Of a stretch of 64,000 bases of DNA, positions 23,177-35,609 are shown in pieces. This DNA is from Beroe forskalii. Its lineage: Eukaryota > Ctenophora > Nuda > Beroida > Beroidae. The notes under the pieces are model-generated. The model did not search any database, was not told where the DNA came from, and saw only the letters and a list, made by a program, of their open reading frames with translations. Location: positions 1-64,000 of the forward strand of contig WFMF01000179.1 of the NCBI GenBank assembly GCA_011033025.1. The letters are read 5' to 3'. Within the stretch, counting starts at the first letter, position 1, and each line of letters opens with the position of its first letter. Both the position numbers and the translations under genes were made by a program.

Positions 23177-24554
23177 ATGGGGGAGCTATCAGATCTCAGA
23201 GTTATTCTTGACCAGCTAGCGGATGCAAACACTTCAGACTCCTCTGTATCTTGTCTGCAGACTAATTTTGTTCACATCATCAAACTTCATGGTGACAGAG
23301 TGTTTCAAGAGATAGAACCATTAGTAATTTTCGAAAAGCTTGCCACACAACTCAACTCACAAGTACCTAAGATAAGAGCGAATGTTTTTCGGTGTTTCAC
23401 TCTGAGCCTCCCTAACATAACATATAAACATGTACAAGAACTCCACATTGATTTGTTTCTGGTCCGTGCTATAGACACTGGTGGTGGAAAGGATGGTAAT
23501 GAGGCCTTAGAGGGGGTGGAGGCCCTCAAGTTTGTTTACAATCTAGCAAAATATGGCAAATTGCCTCGGTCAATACTGTTCAGTCTACTGTCACTAGTTC
23601 GGACTCCTTCCAAGGAGAACTACAAGAAATGTGCGACAGCTATTATATCCTGCTATGCTTTGTCACAGCCCACTTGTTTTATTGAAAATGGGGGAATCAA
23701 GTGCATACTTGAGGCTATTGCAATGGGAGGTGAATATAAGGAAACAGAGGTGCTGTGTCAAGTTTTTATGTTCTTATTCAACAATGTATCTACTAGAAAC
23801 TTTGTACATGTTCAAAACGATATTGGATTCTTAGTTGCTTCTCTCTCAGACCCATTCTTTATTTTGTACGAAAAGAAATCTGAAAATAAGAAGGAATTTG
23901 ACTATGCTGAAGAACGGGCCGTGTGGCTGAATGGGTGTAAAAATGCAATACTTTCATTTTGTCGTACATGGCCTGGCCTTTATACAATTGAATTGGTATT
24001 CAAAGAAATGATGGGAGCTTTGACAAAACCATTCCCAAAAATCCAACGGACTGTTGTCCAATGTTTTTATGAAATGCTCAACCTCAAACAACCAACAAAT
24101 CTTGAATCGTTTGAAAAAGCTCTGAGTTCTATCATTGACTGGCAGCAGAATCCTGACTGGAGTATCTGTGACTCTTGGGTTGTAGGAGAAGCTGAACAAA
24201 TATTACTACCACATCATGTTGAACGTCCGAATATAGTGGAAATATACTACCCTACTTGCATTGATTTTATCTGTTGATCCCAAGTTGGACTCAATTACTC
24301 ATGTTGCAATCAATGGGGAGAAAGAAGAGGCTATCCTAGCAGCAATCCTTGTCGGGGAGTTATTGCATCTGATAAACAAGTTCAACTTAATATCTGAACA
24401 GCACATTGCTCACATCCAACCATTGCTTGTTGCTGCTGTGTCTGTGCACAAAGGCTTTGGAGTGGAGGCTCCCAATGCATCACAAAGCTTCTCAATCACA
24501 GGCAGCGTCAGACCTCTTCCCGTTTCCCCCATGATTGCGAGCGACATTCCGTGA
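23177..24554 (+). pseudogene. RICTOR: RICTOR-like N-terminal fragment with a frameshift
   Basis: RICTOR is the scaffold of mTOR complex 2. The frame from ATG 23177 matches the armadillo-like N-terminus of RICTOR in order: LSDLRVILDQLAD; then VPKIRANVFRCFTL; then IDLFLVRAID; EALEGVEALKFVYNLAKYGK; and QILLPHHVERPNIVEIYY (against human sequence ending in an ILPHRARSRPDLMDNY-like block). At about 24250 the match shifts by one base: the first frame reaches TGA at 24275-24277, while the next frame continues the family text (LLALILSVDP, then ILAAILVGELLHLINKFN) to a stop at 24552-24554. Nothing of the remaining large C-terminal part of RICTOR is visible. About 1.37 kb without an intron, a frameshift and truncation suggest a pseudogene or partial copy; a sequencing error plus far-away exons is the alternative. 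Confidence 0.75.
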
Positions 24555-25596
24555 TCGTTTTGAATCCGCTTTGTCCGACTTTATCAGATCCAGGGAGTCT
24601 GCCAACGCCAGACATAATCCCTTCAAATTCATGACTGATACTTCCAATTCCATACTCATGATTAAAAAAGAACAAAACAATAAAACAGATTTTTTAGTGT
24701 TTCACATTTCACAGATCTCGGGATCGGAATAAGCTTTAAGACTGCCGAACGATGAAATAGAATTAGGTAGAGGGCCTACTCGTTTAAAATACAACAAACT
24801 AGGTCACCGTTAACTGGATTTCTTCATGTTCAAAGAGATACTGCTTGCTTCCTCCTATCAGTCACGAGAACCTTGTTCTGCTCGGTCATTGGTTGAGGAG
24901 AGTGTCCTCTACTTTGTCATGTAGATCTGACTGGGGACACTCAGCAGTCACATGCACCCTGACTCCTGATTGGGATGTACAATTTTAACCCTGTATAGTA
25001 CTAATGTACTTCCCAGCTCAATGTATAAACTTAAGCATCCATTTTCCAAGTAATGGCACTTATCAATAAAAATGGCAATGGCAAAACTTGCTGATTCTTA
25101 AATTATTTGCTATCTGCGTCTATCATAGATTGGTTCAGAAAATTCCATTATTCAATAAAGATAAGTCTTGCCAATGCCATAGATAGCACAGAATTGACAC
25201 GGACAACTCAGATCCGCGAACGCGCATAGAATTACAATTGCGCGCGCGGAATCAGAGCGCGCACAAAGTACTAGCAGGGCGGATCACGTGACAGGTCACG
25301 TGATGTGACGTCACGAAACAGAAAAACGCCCAGAGTAAAGGGAAGACATTGTCCAATTTCAAAACTTGATATCCTCGTGATCAGCTCACTGAGATCTACA
25401 ATCGAGTCAAAGTGCCTAAAAAACTTTGAAAAAAGGGCGCACCCTAACATGAAGAGGGTCACATAACGTGTGACAAAATATTCCCTGAAGAATTATGATT
25501 TTCGAAAAGATGGGGGATCTTCAGGGATATAATAATTGCATTCAAGTTTCAAGATAATATCACCTCGGCAATAAAGGCAGGAAGAAATCTGGTTAC
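24555..25596. other. Intergenic stretch between the RICTOR fragment and the last visible Wnt exon
   Basis: Mixed sequence with a CG-rich patch (gcgaacgcgcatag...gcgcgcgcgga, 25216-25262) and overlapping CACGTGACAGGTCACGTGAT palindromes near 25285. No Wnt C-terminal exon is detected here on the minus strand. Confidence 0.45.
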
Positions 25597-28500
25597 CTTG
25601 ATCCCGACATCGTTGTTGTGTTTCACGACGAGGTCCCTCGTGTCACTGCTTCTGCCGCGTCTTGTGGTGGGGGCGGCGTCCATCACGATGCTGGAGGCAA
25701 CCTCCACATTATCGTCACACCCCGTCATGTGCCACGAACTTTCTGAGAAACAAATACATTTGTATACATTTGTATAAAATTTTATACATTTTTATACATT
25801 TTTATACATTTGTATACATTTGCATACATTTGTATACATATGTATACATTTGTAAATATTTGTATACATTTGTATACATTTGTATACATTTGTAAACATT
25901 TGTAAACATTTGTATACATTTGTATACATTTGTATACATTTGTATACATTTGTATAAAATTTTATACATTTTTATACATTTTTATACATTTTTATACATT
26001 TGTATACATTTGCATACATTTGTATACATATGTATACATTTGTAAATATTTGTATACATTTGTATACATTTGTAAACATTTGTCAACATTTGTATACATT
26101 TGTATACATTTGTATACATTTGTATACATTTGTATACATTTGTATACATTTGTATACATTTGTATACATTTGTATACATTTGTATACATTTGTATACATT
26201 TGTATACATTTGTATACATTTGTATACATTTGTATACATTTGTATACATTTGTATACATTTGTATACATTTGTATACATTTGTATACATTTGTATACATT
26301 TGTATACATTTGTATACATTTGTATACATTTGTATACATTTGTATACATTTGTATACATTTGTATACATTTGTATACATTTTTATACATTTGTATACATT
26401 TGTATACATTTGTATACCTTTGTATACCTTTTTATACATTAAACATACATTTTAAACAAGAATTGCGCTCGTTTTCTCTATCCCTCCTCAAAGCCTTTTT
26501 GTAAAAATTTCAATGTAGAACATAGAATGCAGTTAAATGTGACTAAAATTTCAGATCGTAATTTTCACTTTTAAGAATAAGATTCATCATTGAATGAAAA
26601 CTCCAAGAGTATAAAGTGTGAATGAGAGCAAGATGGTAATCCCATTCCCCAGTAACTCACTGTTAGTAAAATGGAAGGAATCTGATGTGTTGGATGCATC
26701 TACGTTGAAGCTTTCTGCCACATTGTCGTTACAGAAGCACTCGGGGAACTGCCCTTCGCCACAGGCGTTTGTGAGCATATAAGTGATACCAGCGGAGAGA
26801 ATGGCGTAGGAAAATGCTGACTCCCGAAAACCTGGTTTTTGGGAGAAGAAAAGTTTATTTGACATCATTATCCATAAATCAATTCATAATGCCACTGTTA
26901 GATAAAGGCGAGATATTGAGAGAATGTGAGATGTACATTGTACATGGCTTTGAAAGACGAGGGAAAAAGTGCAAAACTATAAGATTTGTTCACCTCTCTC
27001 TAGCAGCTTTATGAAGGGGTTATTGTCGACGGAAGTGCAGTTCCACCGGTTTTTACTGAACTGCGTCTGGCACTCCAGCTGAGCCTGAGATATTCAACAT
27101 TTAGTTTTACTGGAATCCAACTCAGTTTGTCGTCTTCGGCGCTCCATTCTCACACCACTCCACTCTGACAACAGTAAACTCTGACTCAACTCCACTCTGA
27201 CTTTAATTGACAATGATGCACTCTGACACCACTTCACTCTTAAACCAGTGGACTGACACCTGGGGCGTAGCCAGGGGGAAGGCGACACAGGCGGCTGCCT
27301 CCCCTTTTTGGACAGGCAATATGAAAATTTTGTTTATTCTGATAAAATGATGGCTTTGTGCCAAGCAAAATAAAACATTAAAAAGGTTTTCAATGTAACT
27401 CGCCAGTTGCCGCCCCCTTTTCTTAAATCTGGCAACGCCCCTGACTGACACCAGTGCAGTTTGACACCAGCGGCTTCTGGCACTAGTGAACTCTGACACC
27501 ATAAAGCCATTACACTCTGACACCATTGTACTCTGAAACTATGGTATACTCCGACAACAGCACACCCTAACTCAAGAGCACTATGATATCGGCACAGTGG
27601 GGTTTACTCTGAAGCTATAGTATGCTCTGACACCAGTGCACTCTGACACCAGTGCACTCTGACACCAGTACACTCTGACACCAGTACACTCTGACATTGA
27701 CACCAGTACACTCTGACACCAGTACACTCTGACACCAGTAGACTCTGACACCAGTAGACTCTGACACCAGTACACTCTGACACCAGTACACTCTGGCACC
27801 AGTACACTCTGACATCGGTACCCTCTGACACCAGCATACTCTGACACCATTACACTCTGACACCAGTACACTCTGACACCAGTACAAGTTCTGAAACCAG
27901 TACACTCTGACACCAGTACACTCTGAAACCAGTTCACTATGACACCAGTACATTCTGACATCAGCACACTCTGACACCAGTAGACTCTGACACCATTACA
28001 CTCTGACACCAGTAGACTCTGACACCAGTACACTCTGACACCAGCACACTCTGACACCAGCACACTCTGACACCAGTACACTCTGACACCAGTACCTTCT
28101 GACACCGGTACCCTCTGACACCAGTTCACTCTGACACCAGTACACTCTGAAACCAGTACACTATGACACCAGTAAACTCTGACACCAGCACACTCTGACA
28201 CCAGTACACTCTGACATCGGTACCCTCTGACACCAGCATACTCTGACACCATTACACTCTGACACCAGTACACTCTGACACCAGTACAAGTTCTGAAACC
28301 AGTACACTCTGAAACCAGTACACTCTGAAACCAGTTCACTATGACACCAGTACATTCTGACATCAGCACACTCTGACACCAGTAGACTCTGACACCATTA
28401 CACTCTGACACCAGTAGACTCTGACACCAGTACACTCTGACACCAGCACACTCTGACGCCAGCACACTCTGACACCAGTACACTCTGACACCAGTACATT

Positions 28501-30787
28501 CTGACACCAGTACACTGTGACACCAGAACATTCTGACACCAGTACACGCTGACACTTGACACCAGTACACTCTGACACCAGTACACTCTGACACCAGTAC
28601 ACTCTGACACCAGTACATTCTGACACCAGTACACTGTGACACCAGAACATTCTGACACCAGTACACGCTGACACTTGACACCAGTACACTCTGACACCAG
28701 TACACTCTGACACCAGCACACTCTGACACCAGTACACTCTGACACCAGTACACTCTGACACCGGTACACTCTGACACCAGCACATTCTGACACAAGTACA
28801 CTCTGACACCAGTACACTCTGACACCAGTACACTCTGACAGTGACACCAACACACTCTGACATCAGACACTAACTGACTCCCAAGTACGAGTTTTACCTG
28901 CAGAATGCCTTGCTGGACGTAGTGCATGAGGTTGGGGTAGCGTTTGCAGAGGTAGATGTGGTGATGTGGCAGACCAGGAAGGTTATTACACGAGAACTGG
29001 GAGCTGGAGAAGTTGGTGCTGCCAACCGCCCTGCGGAAATACAAGGGTTAGAAATATAGGTAGAGGAGAATGGGGTGAACAGGGATAAGAGAGGGTTACA
29101 AGGGTTCCAGGATAATTAAATAGTGAGGGATTTTAAAGTTTTAAAGAGTCCCAGTAGTTGGGTTTTGCAGAGAGTAGAAGTGGTGGTAAATGGTCGAAAG
29201 CAGCAGTCCCAGTGGAATTCCTTAAACGACAGTATATCTCCCTTCCTTGGCTATTTATAGTTCCAATCACATTTCTGGAAACGAGCTAAGGTTTGAAATG
29301 GGGCAAGAGGTCACCTTGGCTCACACCCTCCTTATAATCCGATTTGAACCTGACATTTTAATTCGGAATCTCATTACTACGTTTCGTCATCAATTACGCC
29401 AACTACTTTTGATAAAGAGTGGCAAATATTTGAATCAAAACTCCACCACTAGTTCTGGTGGCACTTCAAATCAATTAAATTCCGTTTCATTCCAGAGCAC
29501 TTACAAGAATACAAGTAAACTGAGCAACGTATCAGAGCGAATAGGCTGATTTCTGGACAGAGGTGAATGCTACCGTACGTTAATAAAAAATGGTTTTTGA
29601 AAACTTTTATCGAACTTCCAGAAAATTATCAACTGTTTTTTCCACGATTGGAGCAACAAGTTATGGCCTCTAGCCAGTATCAATATTCAATATGCAAGAA
29701 AACTGAGATAGTACAATTCTGACACCAACTATAGAACACATGCTCATAACTTGAACGCTTGCTCAGGAAAACTTAATCGTGAAGAGCAGCAAAACAAACA
29801 GAAAACAAAGCATCAGTAATGTTTGATATTTGTTGGAGAGGAGAAAAGCAAAGAGTAGAAAGCATGGATGTCGCGTTACAATTGAACTAACCCTCACCCC
29901 TACCTTACACCAACTCCATATTATCATTTAACATATCAACACGTGTCTGTAACACCTGCAAACCTCTTTAAATCTTTTTAATACCATGAGCTAAGCCAAA
30001 CCGTACCATTCCATGCATCTATTACAGTAAAACAACATCTGACTGTACTACCTCTCGGTTGTTACAAATCAATCGACTAGTTGCAAATCAAAGAACAAGT
30101 CATATTTCAAAGATGTGCCAGTGTTTTCGTTTGCGTCAAGTAACAAGCTGCGATTGTTCCCGAGACTGCAAGTAAGACGCAAATAACCTGGTATCTCCTG
30201 GTAACCTGGTATTACCTGGTGACCTGGTAGCATGGTAACCTAATAGCATGGTAACCTAGTAACTCCTGCTGCCATGTTATTTCTTGGTAGCCTGGTAGCT
30301 ATCAATATTGTGGTATCCTGTAGCAGTGTAGCATGGTTACCTGGCATCTCCTGGAAACCTGGTAGAATGGTTACTTGGTATTTCCTGATAACCTGGTAGC
30401 CCTGGTATTTCGTGATGGCCTGATATCTCCTGGTAATAGCATGGTAACCTTGTATCCTGGTAGCATGGTTACCTGGTATATCCTACTGCCATGCTAACTG
30501 CAAATAACTCGGTATCTCGGAGTACAAAGCGTTAAGTTCTTATAGTGAATCAATTTCATTTTCAACTGTTACAGATTCTAAATCATTTCAAACAGTCAAC
30601 TAAATGAAAGTTGTTGATAGTTGTGCTACTTAAACACAAGGGAATCTTTTCAAACAATCTGCTAATTAGAAAGTTGCAGATAGTTGGATACTCACACGAG
30701 GAACGCACCGTCGATGCTGGTAAATATCGATGCGGTTAAGATATGACTGATGAGAGAGAAAAGCATTAGGAATAAGCTCGGAGACAT
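25597..30787 (-). CDS. Wnt family secreted ligand, 5' five exons (C-terminal exons not found)
   Basis: Exons in transcript order: 30787-30696, 29030-28898, 27084-26994, 26831-26661, 25742-25597. All splice in phase with GT-AG sites and give 211 residues. Exon 1 is a signal peptide (MSPSLFLMLFSLISHILTAS). Exon 2 has CNNLPGL and LCKRYPNLMHYVQQGI; exon 3 ECQTQFSKNRWNC; exon 4 FRESAFSYAILSAGITYMLT then a Cys-rich turn; exon 5 GCDDNVEVASS and DTRDLVVKHNND. These follow the Wnt fold block by block. The usual WxWGGC is altered to WHMTGC. The palmitoylated-serine block (CHGVSGSC type) and the C-terminal cysteine domain are missing: I find no candidate down to 20 kb, where a RICTOR fragment on the other strand intervenes. 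The subfamily is uncertain; exon 4 resembles Wnt8/WntD most. Introns 2 and 4 contain minisatellites. Confidence 0.85.
25751..26450. repeat. 10 bp minisatellite (TGTATACATT)n in a Wnt intron
   Basis: About 70 units of TGTATACATT, which contains the palindrome TGTATACA. The central part (26090-26380) is nearly perfect and the left part has TTTATACATT and TGTAAACATT variants in a higher-order arrangement. It lies inside intron 4 of the Wnt gene (25743-26660). Tyr/Ile/Phe-rich open frames here are artefacts of the repeat. Confidence 0.95.
27120..28870. repeat. 16 bp minisatellite (ACACTCTGACACCAGT)n in a Wnt intron
   Basis: Dense from about 27540 to 28868 and looser from 27120 to 27540. The unit is ACACTCTGACACCAGT. 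A higher-order duplication is visible: about 27780-27990 and 28190-28400 share the same variant order (ATCGGTACCC, CAAGTTCTGAAACC). The array fills intron 2 of the Wnt gene (27085-28897). A 487-codon open frame across it starts in real exon 2 but reads repeat and is not a protein. Confidence 0.94.
27262..27441. mobile_element. Short inverted-end element inserted in the 16 bp minisatellite
   Basis: GGGGCGTAGCCAGGG at the left and CTGGCAACGCCCC at the right are imperfect inverted ends. The insert (about 180 bp) interrupts the CTGACACC repeat, with GACTGACACC on both sides. It is non-coding and MITE-like. Confidence 0.6.
30185..30500 (+). repeat. Imperfect CCTGGTA-type tandem repeat
   Basis: CCTGGTAACCTGGTA, TCCTGGTAGCATGGTTA and similar 7-15 bp units are irregularly repeated. 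It lies in intron 1 of the Wnt gene. Confidence 0.7.
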
Positions 30788-32589
30788 TACGGTGTAGTAC
30801 AACTAATATGACAAAATTATGATAAGTTGAAGGGCTCAATGGGGACTACGCAGCCACGGAATAAACAGAAGTAAAGAGTCGATCTGATAACACGTGTCCG
30901 CCCTAAACCATCACGAGACCTTGGTATTTGTCACGATCGCGCGGACTCCTTGCCACCGACCCTCCCCATTGGAGGATGACTCAACAAACCTCATCTCCCA
31001 CGCTGATTGGAGGTTAACCAGCTCCGACCCTTCCTATTGGAGGATAACTCATCATACTCCATCCCCCATCCTGATTGGAGGATTACCCAGGTAGTCAAAT
31101 AGTCTGTATTCTATGAATCTATCGAGTTATGTTGTATATATGATGTTGTAAGTGTGCCACACAAGGGCGCGATTAGATGAGGGTAGGAGTAGTTTGTGGG
31201 ACAGGTTCTTTACAAGGGGCATCTACCAGGTAGGAACTAGGGGCTAGCTTGGGGGCATGTGACCCCCTGACTTCACCCCTCACTAGACGGTGTCGGTAGG
31301 GGAAGGGTTCCTGGTGTCTCCTGAGCAGGAGTAATGGTCAAGCACCAGTCACTCATCCCCAGTGATTAGTATTCCTGCGATTAGTCCTAGGAATCCTCTT
31401 TCCTACAGAGCGAGCATGAGAGGGATTACTGGGCTGGGTTACGTTATCATTCAGCGTCCTGACAAGGGGCGTTTGGCAGGGAAAGAAGGGCCGCCAATGT
31501 CACTAATTCAAATTGACACAGCGAATCATGCCTATCACCTAATGCTGTGAGCTTAGTGAGCTGAATTTCTAAGCACGGATTGCGCAGAGTCCTACTTCCC
31601 GGAATTTAAGCTAAAAATGGAATGTTTCTAAGCAGCCACAGGAATTTAAATGGGATGGCATCATCGTGTTACGTAGCCAAAAGAATGGCGTTATTCGCTC
31701 ATATCCTGGATTCAAAATTGGAAAAGCTTGATTGAAGGATTAGAATTGATTGAAGCCAGGAAGAGAGCTCGTTAGACTTTTCAGAGTAGCCAGAGACCAA
31801 AGCAGGAGCAGACTTGATAAAAGAAATGTCAGAAAAATTTCGTGAGTAGAGGACTGATAATCAATTAGCAGAGCAAGAAGACCCTTTTAAAACTTTAAAA
31901 AGCACGAGGAAGTCTCGCTACAGACTCAAGTGCCTTGATTTACGACTTAAGAAAACTACAAAGTCAAGTCCAATTAACTTAGTCTACGTTTCAATATTTT
32001 GGATGGGACGATGCGTCTAATCACGTGAAATGTTTCGTACAGGCGATGCACTTACTCAAGATAGCTTTATGGCAACTAATTCTATAGAAAAGCTGTATAG
32101 ATATTGTAACTTTAAATGAACAAATAAACACGAAAATGCACTGGAGAGATTCCTATCAAGTTATATTGTTTTTAAAGTTTAAAGTCACTGAGTGTGGAAG
32201 GTAGGAAGCAAGAAAAAGATAATACAATCATATAAAAACAAGAAAGGGTCGCTGTAAGGGTATCTTGAAAAGGGGGTTAATGTAAGGGGTATCATGAAAA
32301 GAGGGTCGCTTTGAGGAACATCAAGATAGAGGAGTATGGAGTCATGAAAAAAGGCTGCTAAAAGAGTAAAAAGGGCATCTTATACACGGGCGTCGGGCAT
32401 CGTGAAATGGGTTAACGTTAAGAATTTAGTTTTGTTAAAAGGGTTAAAGGGCATGTTGAAAAGGGGACCACTAAAATGAAATATCATGAACAAGTTGCAC
32501 CTACCAGCGCCTCCTGGTAAACGAGAGGTGGAAGAGGATGAGCAGGGCTGAGAGAACCAGAAAACGATACATCTACCACTCACATGTCT
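30788..32589. other. Intergenic stretch upstream of the Wnt gene
   Basis: There is a local repeat of CTGATTGGAGG and CCATTGGAGGATGAC-like units (30950-31085), and A/G-rich imperfect repeats (AAGGGTATCATGAAAAG) at 32240-32470. The Wnt promoter is expected just right of 30787, but I cannot point to a core element. Confidence 0.45.
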
Positions 32590-33010
32590 TGTAAAACTAG
32601 ATACACCGTTATCACTATTACTAGACAAGTTTTGTCACTATAACTAGGTACACCCTTGTCACTATTACTAGACAGTTTTATCACTATAACTAGATTCACT
32701 GCTGTCATTATTACAAGGGAGACAGTTGTCACTATAACTAGATTCACTGCTGCAACTATTACTAGATAAGTAGATACACCGTTGTCACTATTACTAGACA
32801 AAGTGTTGTCACTATTACTAGACAAAGTGTTGTCACTATTACTAGATAAAGTGTCGTCACTTTAAAAAGATTCATTCCTGTCACTATTACCAGAGTCTAG
32901 AGAATTCGTTGTCACCATAAGTAAATACCTACATTGTTTTCACTATTAATTGATTCACTGCTGTCACTATTACTAGATGCACTGCTGTCACTATAACTAG
33001 TAAACTGTTG
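32590..33010 (+). repeat. Imperfect tandem repeat of GTCACTATTACTAGA
   Basis: Units such as GTTGTCACTATTACTAGACA and GTCACTATAACTAGATTCAC repeat with period about 25-30 bp. No coding signal. Confidence 0.75.
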
Positions 33011-34655
33011 TCTAGATAGGTAGTAGATACCAATTAAGGGGCCGGGGGTCTTCGGGTTTTGGTGGCTGAAAACTATAAAAGCGCAGAAAAACTCTACGGA
33101 TTGAACAATATTGTTCCTAGTTCGCGAGTGAAGCTTAATTACATGCAAATTCCGATTTTCAAAATCCAATCAATTAGGCTAGGAACAAGATGTTTCTACT
33201 CCGCAAAGTTTTCTGGAGGCTAGGATGATCTTCTATCATGTCCACAAAAACTCCACTTCGGCCATCTTCACCCCCTAAGATCCTCACATGCTATTGGATG
33301 CGACACTGACGATTGACCAACCTTTATTCAATGTATCAGTATGACAGGGATAATGGGGAGCCCAGAAGACGGAAATAGTGCACTTTAATTTCTGGTTATA
33401 TCTGGTGCTATCAGAACTCCTCTCAGAAAGAAGGTGTCAATGTTTCAGTCGATGACTCAAGAACCTTCATAACTCATTCAGTCTCAGTGCATTTACCATG
33501 ATTATAGATACGATTTTATAGTAGTCTGCACAATTCTAAAAACAACAATACTCGATGAGATATGAAATATATGCTCAAAGCTCGATTCGACATTATGCAT
33601 GAATACGGAACTAAGCGCACAGTGGCACTCCAATTAACAGATCCTATCGAACTAATTTCAATGCTCTCCAACGCAAATACACCTGAAATGACTGAAAATA
33701 TCCCGGGCTGTCACTTCACACGAGGGGTGAGGTGGCAACTCAACGGGGGTATTAACCCTAACTGCAGACTGGAAAGTAACCATATCACTCAGGTTCCTTC
33801 ATTTGATTTGCAGGTAGTCAAGTTGTTAAATCGAAGTAAGACGGCACCACTCACCCAGGATCACTCAGAGAGCTCAACCAGCCACTCCCATTGGGCAGTG
33901 CTCTGTTCCGCGGCTTTTCATTGGTTCACGTCCTGTCACCTGCCAACGAATTATGTTGTTTGTGAACAGGCTTTGGATATTTAGTGGTTTTGTTCCAAAT
34001 GTACAGTGAAAAGAGATGCAGTAATACGATTTTATGGCCTGTTTTATATATCGATGTAAATCCAAGTCATAATCACCAGGCAATGAGATGAATTCCTCCA
34101 AATTAACCGGGAATTAATCCTCAGAGAGAGAATATGACAGTTTGTGTAGATGGAAGTGTGTGACGCAGAGTAAGGAACCGTTGGTAACTGCCTAGGCCAG
34201 GCGGCGCTGCCCACACAGCGCTGGGTATTGTACAAATCAGGATTTAATTTAAATAAGTGATTTGCACCAAAAGCCGAACAGTGATTCCAACTATTTCCCT
34301 GAATCATGTTAACGTTCCTACTGTCACCGACTCCTCGGGCGAGGATTTAAAAATTCAAATCACCACATATTTTATCATATATACACGTACAGCAGAGTGG
34401 GTAGTGGTTTCCAATATATTTAGAATGATTAAAATGGAGATCTGTGCCGACACGAAGCACCTTGGAGGCGCTGCCCTATGTCAAACACATGGTCGTGTAT
34501 AGTGGGGTCGGGTCAAATGGTCAAATTCAATAGGGCAGGGAGGGGGCTGGGTAAGAAAATGAGTGTTGTGTAATGTGTGTGTTCGTTGAGAAAATACTAA
34601 GGAATAACAAAAATGCGAATCACAGTTGTTATACTTATTTAGAATGATAACTCAC
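33011..34655. other. Intergenic stretch
   Basis: No recognisable gene. Open frames around 33562-34307 on both strands lack family features and splice support. Confidence 0.4.
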
Positions 34656-34766
34656 CACTTTGAGACTTTGGAGTTGCTACAAGGTCCACAAATCCCAAGC
34701 AGTCCCATCTGACCAGTATTTTGCGGGATGATATCTCGGAATAGAGCAAATACATTATCACCATTG
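34656..34766 (-). other. Exon-like segment, identity unknown
   Basis: On the minus strand, 111 bp lie between an acceptor (tttaatttcgtag) and a strong donor (GTG|GTGAGT), open in two frames; one contains GQMGLLGICGPCSNSKVSK. It sits between the Wnt start and the end of the TMEM39-like gene and could be a non-coding first exon of Wnt or part of an unseen gene. Confidence 0.3.
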
Positions 34767-35044
34767 CTACGAAATTAAAAGATTAGGGCACTCATCATAA
34801 GCATTACCAAATCATCATAACAGAATAGAATAATATTAGCAAGAATGTGAATTTTAAATCTGGTTCCAAAAATCACATTTACACATAACATTTTTTAAGC
34901 TGGATTCTAGAAATGGGTGACACAACTTTTTAAGATTTGAAGTCAAACTGAGTGAATTAAAAACAGCACTGTAGATAAAAATACAAATAGTGAAATGAAT
35001 AAATAAATTCATGAACTAATGAACTAATAAATCAATAGAATACA

Positions 35045-35330
35045 TAGAGAAGCGCCTATCGGGTCCAGTTTGGGATACTTCCCGAGGGTGTAAGCCCGAG
35101 GGATGTATCCGGTTTTGGCCGGGATAAACCAATATGTGTCAAAACCAAGACCAGACAAGTGTCTATGTATTACATACCCGTCTGAAAACGTCAGAGGGTT
35201 CTATAGATTACATAGATCCGCGTCTATCGGGATACTCCCGAGGGATGTTTCCAGTTTAGACCCGCAGCTCGAAAGGCAAGGGGCTTAACCATTACGGACC
35301 CGATAGGGCAAGGGTCTATGTATCATAGAT
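35045..35330 (+). repeat. Interspersed repeat with CCCGAGGG boxes (partner near 61880)
   Basis: AAGCGCCTATCGGG, ACTTCCCGAGGG, TAAGCCCGAGGGATGTATCC. A diverged second half (ATCCGCGTCTATCGGGATAC) repeats the motif at 35215-35325. A related copy is at 61883-61975 (AAGCGCCTATTG, GTAGCCCGAGGGATGTATCT). Function unknown; likely a mobile element remnant. Confidence 0.6.
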
Positions 35331-35609
35331 ACCTATGAAAATTGAAAAGTGCAGAGGTGTCTATAAACTTATGAAAAAACAATACTGCAATTCTTGATCA
35401 TCATAATAAAATAATACCTAATCAACTTTGGGAAACATCCAAGAGACCAGGTCACATTGCGAATATGGAATTCCAGTAGCAGATTTGAAGTAGTAAATTA
35501 AAACCCATTCACCAGAGCTTAATTTCCCAAAAATAGTCTTGGCCCCCCATCAATCTTCATAAAAAGAACTCCAGTTAGGATTCAGAATTCAGGAGTTTTA
35601 ATATTGTTA

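Noticed and set aside
24492-24680. Minus-strand open frame as the missing Wnt C-terminal exon
   Set aside because: It lacks the CHGVSGSC-type block and the conserved cysteine spacing; its basic tail shows no family match.
25930-26504. Tyr/Ile/Phe-rich frames resembling membrane peptides
   Set aside because: Translation of the TGTATACATT repeat in an intron.
25751-28870. Regular short repeats as a CRISPR array
   Set aside because: Repeats are contiguous with no unique spacers, in a eukaryotic gene.
27581-29044. 487-codon frame of VRVYWCQSVLVSECTG repeats, apparently cysteine-rich
   Set aside because: It is the 16 bp minisatellite read in all three frames. Only its first part (29030-28898) is a real Wnt exon, which ends at a good donor.
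33562-34502. Several 80-140 codon frames as genes
   Set aside because: No recognisable motifs and overlapping frames on both strands of similar length; expected by chance.
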